41,637 nucleotides of DNA from positions 1 to 41,637 of the forward strand of contig JAKSIG010000024.1 in NCBI GenBank assembly GCA_024398955.1. The letters run 5' to 3'. The notes under the pieces are model-generated. The model did not search any database, had not been told where the DNA came from, and was given only the letters and a program-made list of their open reading frames with translations. The stretch is from Fibrobacter sp. Lineage in GTDB: Bacteria > Fibrobacterota > Fibrobacteria > Fibrobacterales > Fibrobacteraceae. Of the stretch, positions 40,564 through 41,637 are shown one piece after another. Within the stretch, counting starts at the first letter, position 1. Every line of letters starts with the position of its first letter. Both the position numbers and the translations under genes were made by a program.

Positions 40564-41637
40564 TTATCCTCTCACCTGTCCTTCGCCGCGGAGCACCCAC
40601 TTGTATGTGCAGAGGCTTTCGACACCCATAGGGCCACGGGCGTGGAGCTTGTCGGTGGAAATGCCCACTTCTGCGCCCAGACCGTATTCGCCACCGTCGG
40701 CAAAACGGGTGCTGGCGTTCACCATGACACTGCTGGAATCTACGTTAGCCACGAAGTAATCCTGTGCGGCGGCGTCTTCGGAAACGATGGCTTCCGTGTG
40801 GCGGCTGCTGTACTTTTCGATATGGTCGGCAGCTTCTTCCACGTTTTCTACGAACTTGACGCTGGCCTTCAATGCCAGATATTCTGTGTGGTAGTTGGCT
40901 TCGTCACCGATGTCAGTGACCTTTGCGATACCTTCCAGACGCTTCTGGGCGTCGGCGTTACCGAACAGTTCTACGCCACGGCTGGTGAGGGCATCTACCA
41001 GACGCTTGACGTCAGCAGTGGGGAGGGCCTTGTCGAACAAGACACATTCCATAGCGTTGCAGACGCCGGTACGCTGTGTCTTGGCGTTAATCAAAATCTT
41101 CTCGGCCTTTTCGATGTCTGCAGCCTTGTCTACGTACACATGGCAGATACCGTTAAAGTGCTTGATCACGGGAATCTTGCTCTGTTCCACAACAGCACGG
41201 ATCAGGCGCTCGCCACCGCGGGGAATCACCAGGTCGATGCAGTCGTTGCGCTGGAGCAGCATGCCCACCAGGTCGTGGCTGGTTTCCGTTACCAGCTGGA
41301 CGGCGTCCGCTTCAACGCCGTTTTCGGTCAATGCCTTGCGGAAAATTTCTGCCAGGCACTTGGCGGAATTCAAGGATTCCTTACCGCCACGGAGGATTAC
41401 TGCGTTACCCGCCTTAAAGCAGAGGCAGGCACCGTCGATAGTCACGTTGGGGCGGCTTTCAAAAATAAAGAACACGGAACCGATAGGCACTGCCACGCGG
41501 CTAATCTTGATGCCGTTCTTCAGTTCGCGGGATTCCAGAACCTTGTTCAGGGGATCTGTAAAGGCGGCAATTTCTTCGGCACCCTTGGCCATGGATTCAA
41601 TGCGGGCGTCATTCAAAGTCAAGCGGTCCAGCATGGC
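40564..41637 (-). CDS. proA: Glutamate-5-semialdehyde dehydrogenase (5' end outside window)
   Basis: ProA reduces gamma-glutamyl phosphate to glutamate semialdehyde in proline synthesis. The visible 357 codons match the family from AMLDRLTLND onward; about 60 N-terminal residues of the usual ~417 lie past the right edge, so the ATG at 41634 is internal. Motifs are VPIGSVFFIFESRPNVT, GNAVILRGGKES, DLVIPRGGERLI, IPVIKHFNGICHVYVD, the catalytic Cys in QRTGVCNAMECVLF, and GLGAEVGISTDKLHARGPMG near the end. It ends 41 nt before hisI. Confidence 0.95.
   Translation of the reverse strand, partial: AMLDRLTLNDARIESMAKGAEEIAAFTDPLNKVLESRELKNGIKISRVAVPIGSVFFIFESRPNVTIDGACLCFKAGNAVILRGGKESLNSAKCLAEIFRKALTENGVEADAVQLVTETSHDLVGMLLQRNDCIDLVIPRGGERLIRAVVEQSKIPVIKHFNGICHVYVDKAADIEKAEKILINAKTQRTGVCNAMECVLFDKALPTADVKRLVDALTSRGVELFGNADAQKRLEGIAKVTDIGDEANYHTEYLALKASVKFVENVEEAADHIEKYSSRHTEAIVSEDAAAQDYFVANVDSSSVMVNASTRFADGGEYGLGAEVGISTDKLHARGPMGVESLCTYKWVLRGEGQVRG

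Overview
The window looks like chromosomal DNA from a Fibrobacter-type bacterium. Two genes encode FISUMP domains (Fibrobacter succinogenes major paralogous domain). There are also many lipoproteins and beta-barrel outer-membrane proteins of Gram-negative type, plus a standard bacterial housekeeping set. I see no phage, IS transposase, CRISPR array or rRNA. The one RNA gene is a tRNA-Arg(CCU).

Layout. 1-3287 (minus): three overlapping genes for exported proteins, ending in a Ser-rich FISUMP lipoprotein cut by the left edge. 3288-3735: a mosaic of AT-rich repeats and hairpins, then the metG terminator. 3733-7175 (minus): metG and a FadL-type porin. 7363-7435: tRNA-Arg. 7532-10928 (plus): an AlgJ/AlgX-like SGNH protein, an inverted-repeat element, a HigA-like HTH protein and tldE/pmbA. 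11005-13825 (minus): orn, a penicillin-binding transpeptidase and lgt, a cell-envelope operon. 14089-16389 (plus): fabF and a DUF2279-like protein. 16514-18148 (minus): a barrel protein with a TolA-like Ala/Lys/Glu segment. 18274-21656 (plus): a small FISUMP protein, a zinc-ribbon membrane protein and a PcrA/UvrD helicase. 21694-23688 (minus): hflX and pgpA. 23765-28522 (plus): a hybrid histidine kinase followed by a YejE-like permease and a single-domain peptide-ABC ATPase. 28515-30594 (minus): an M20 peptidase and a sirtuin. 30750-32727 (plus): pyrD and a PDZ-thioredoxin fusion. 32806-33752: a divergent small lipoprotein and an M15-like peptidase. 33779-41637 (minus): proA (cut by the right edge), hisI, tilS, ftsH, folP, cdaA and an FGE-fold membrane protein.

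Themes. Several genes have a promoter-like -10 hexamer only 6-10 nt before the start codon, which suggests very short or absent leaders. A family of AT-rich arrays with a 7-bp period sits at or over gene 3' ends (around 9200, 10954, 22300 and 40540), with a related mosaic at 3461-3700. The envelope genes (lgt, transpeptidase, porins, lipoproteins, M15 peptidase, FISUMP proteins) dominate the accessory content. The least understood stretch is the 1-3287 surface-protein operon. All assignments come from reading translated motifs; no database search was run.
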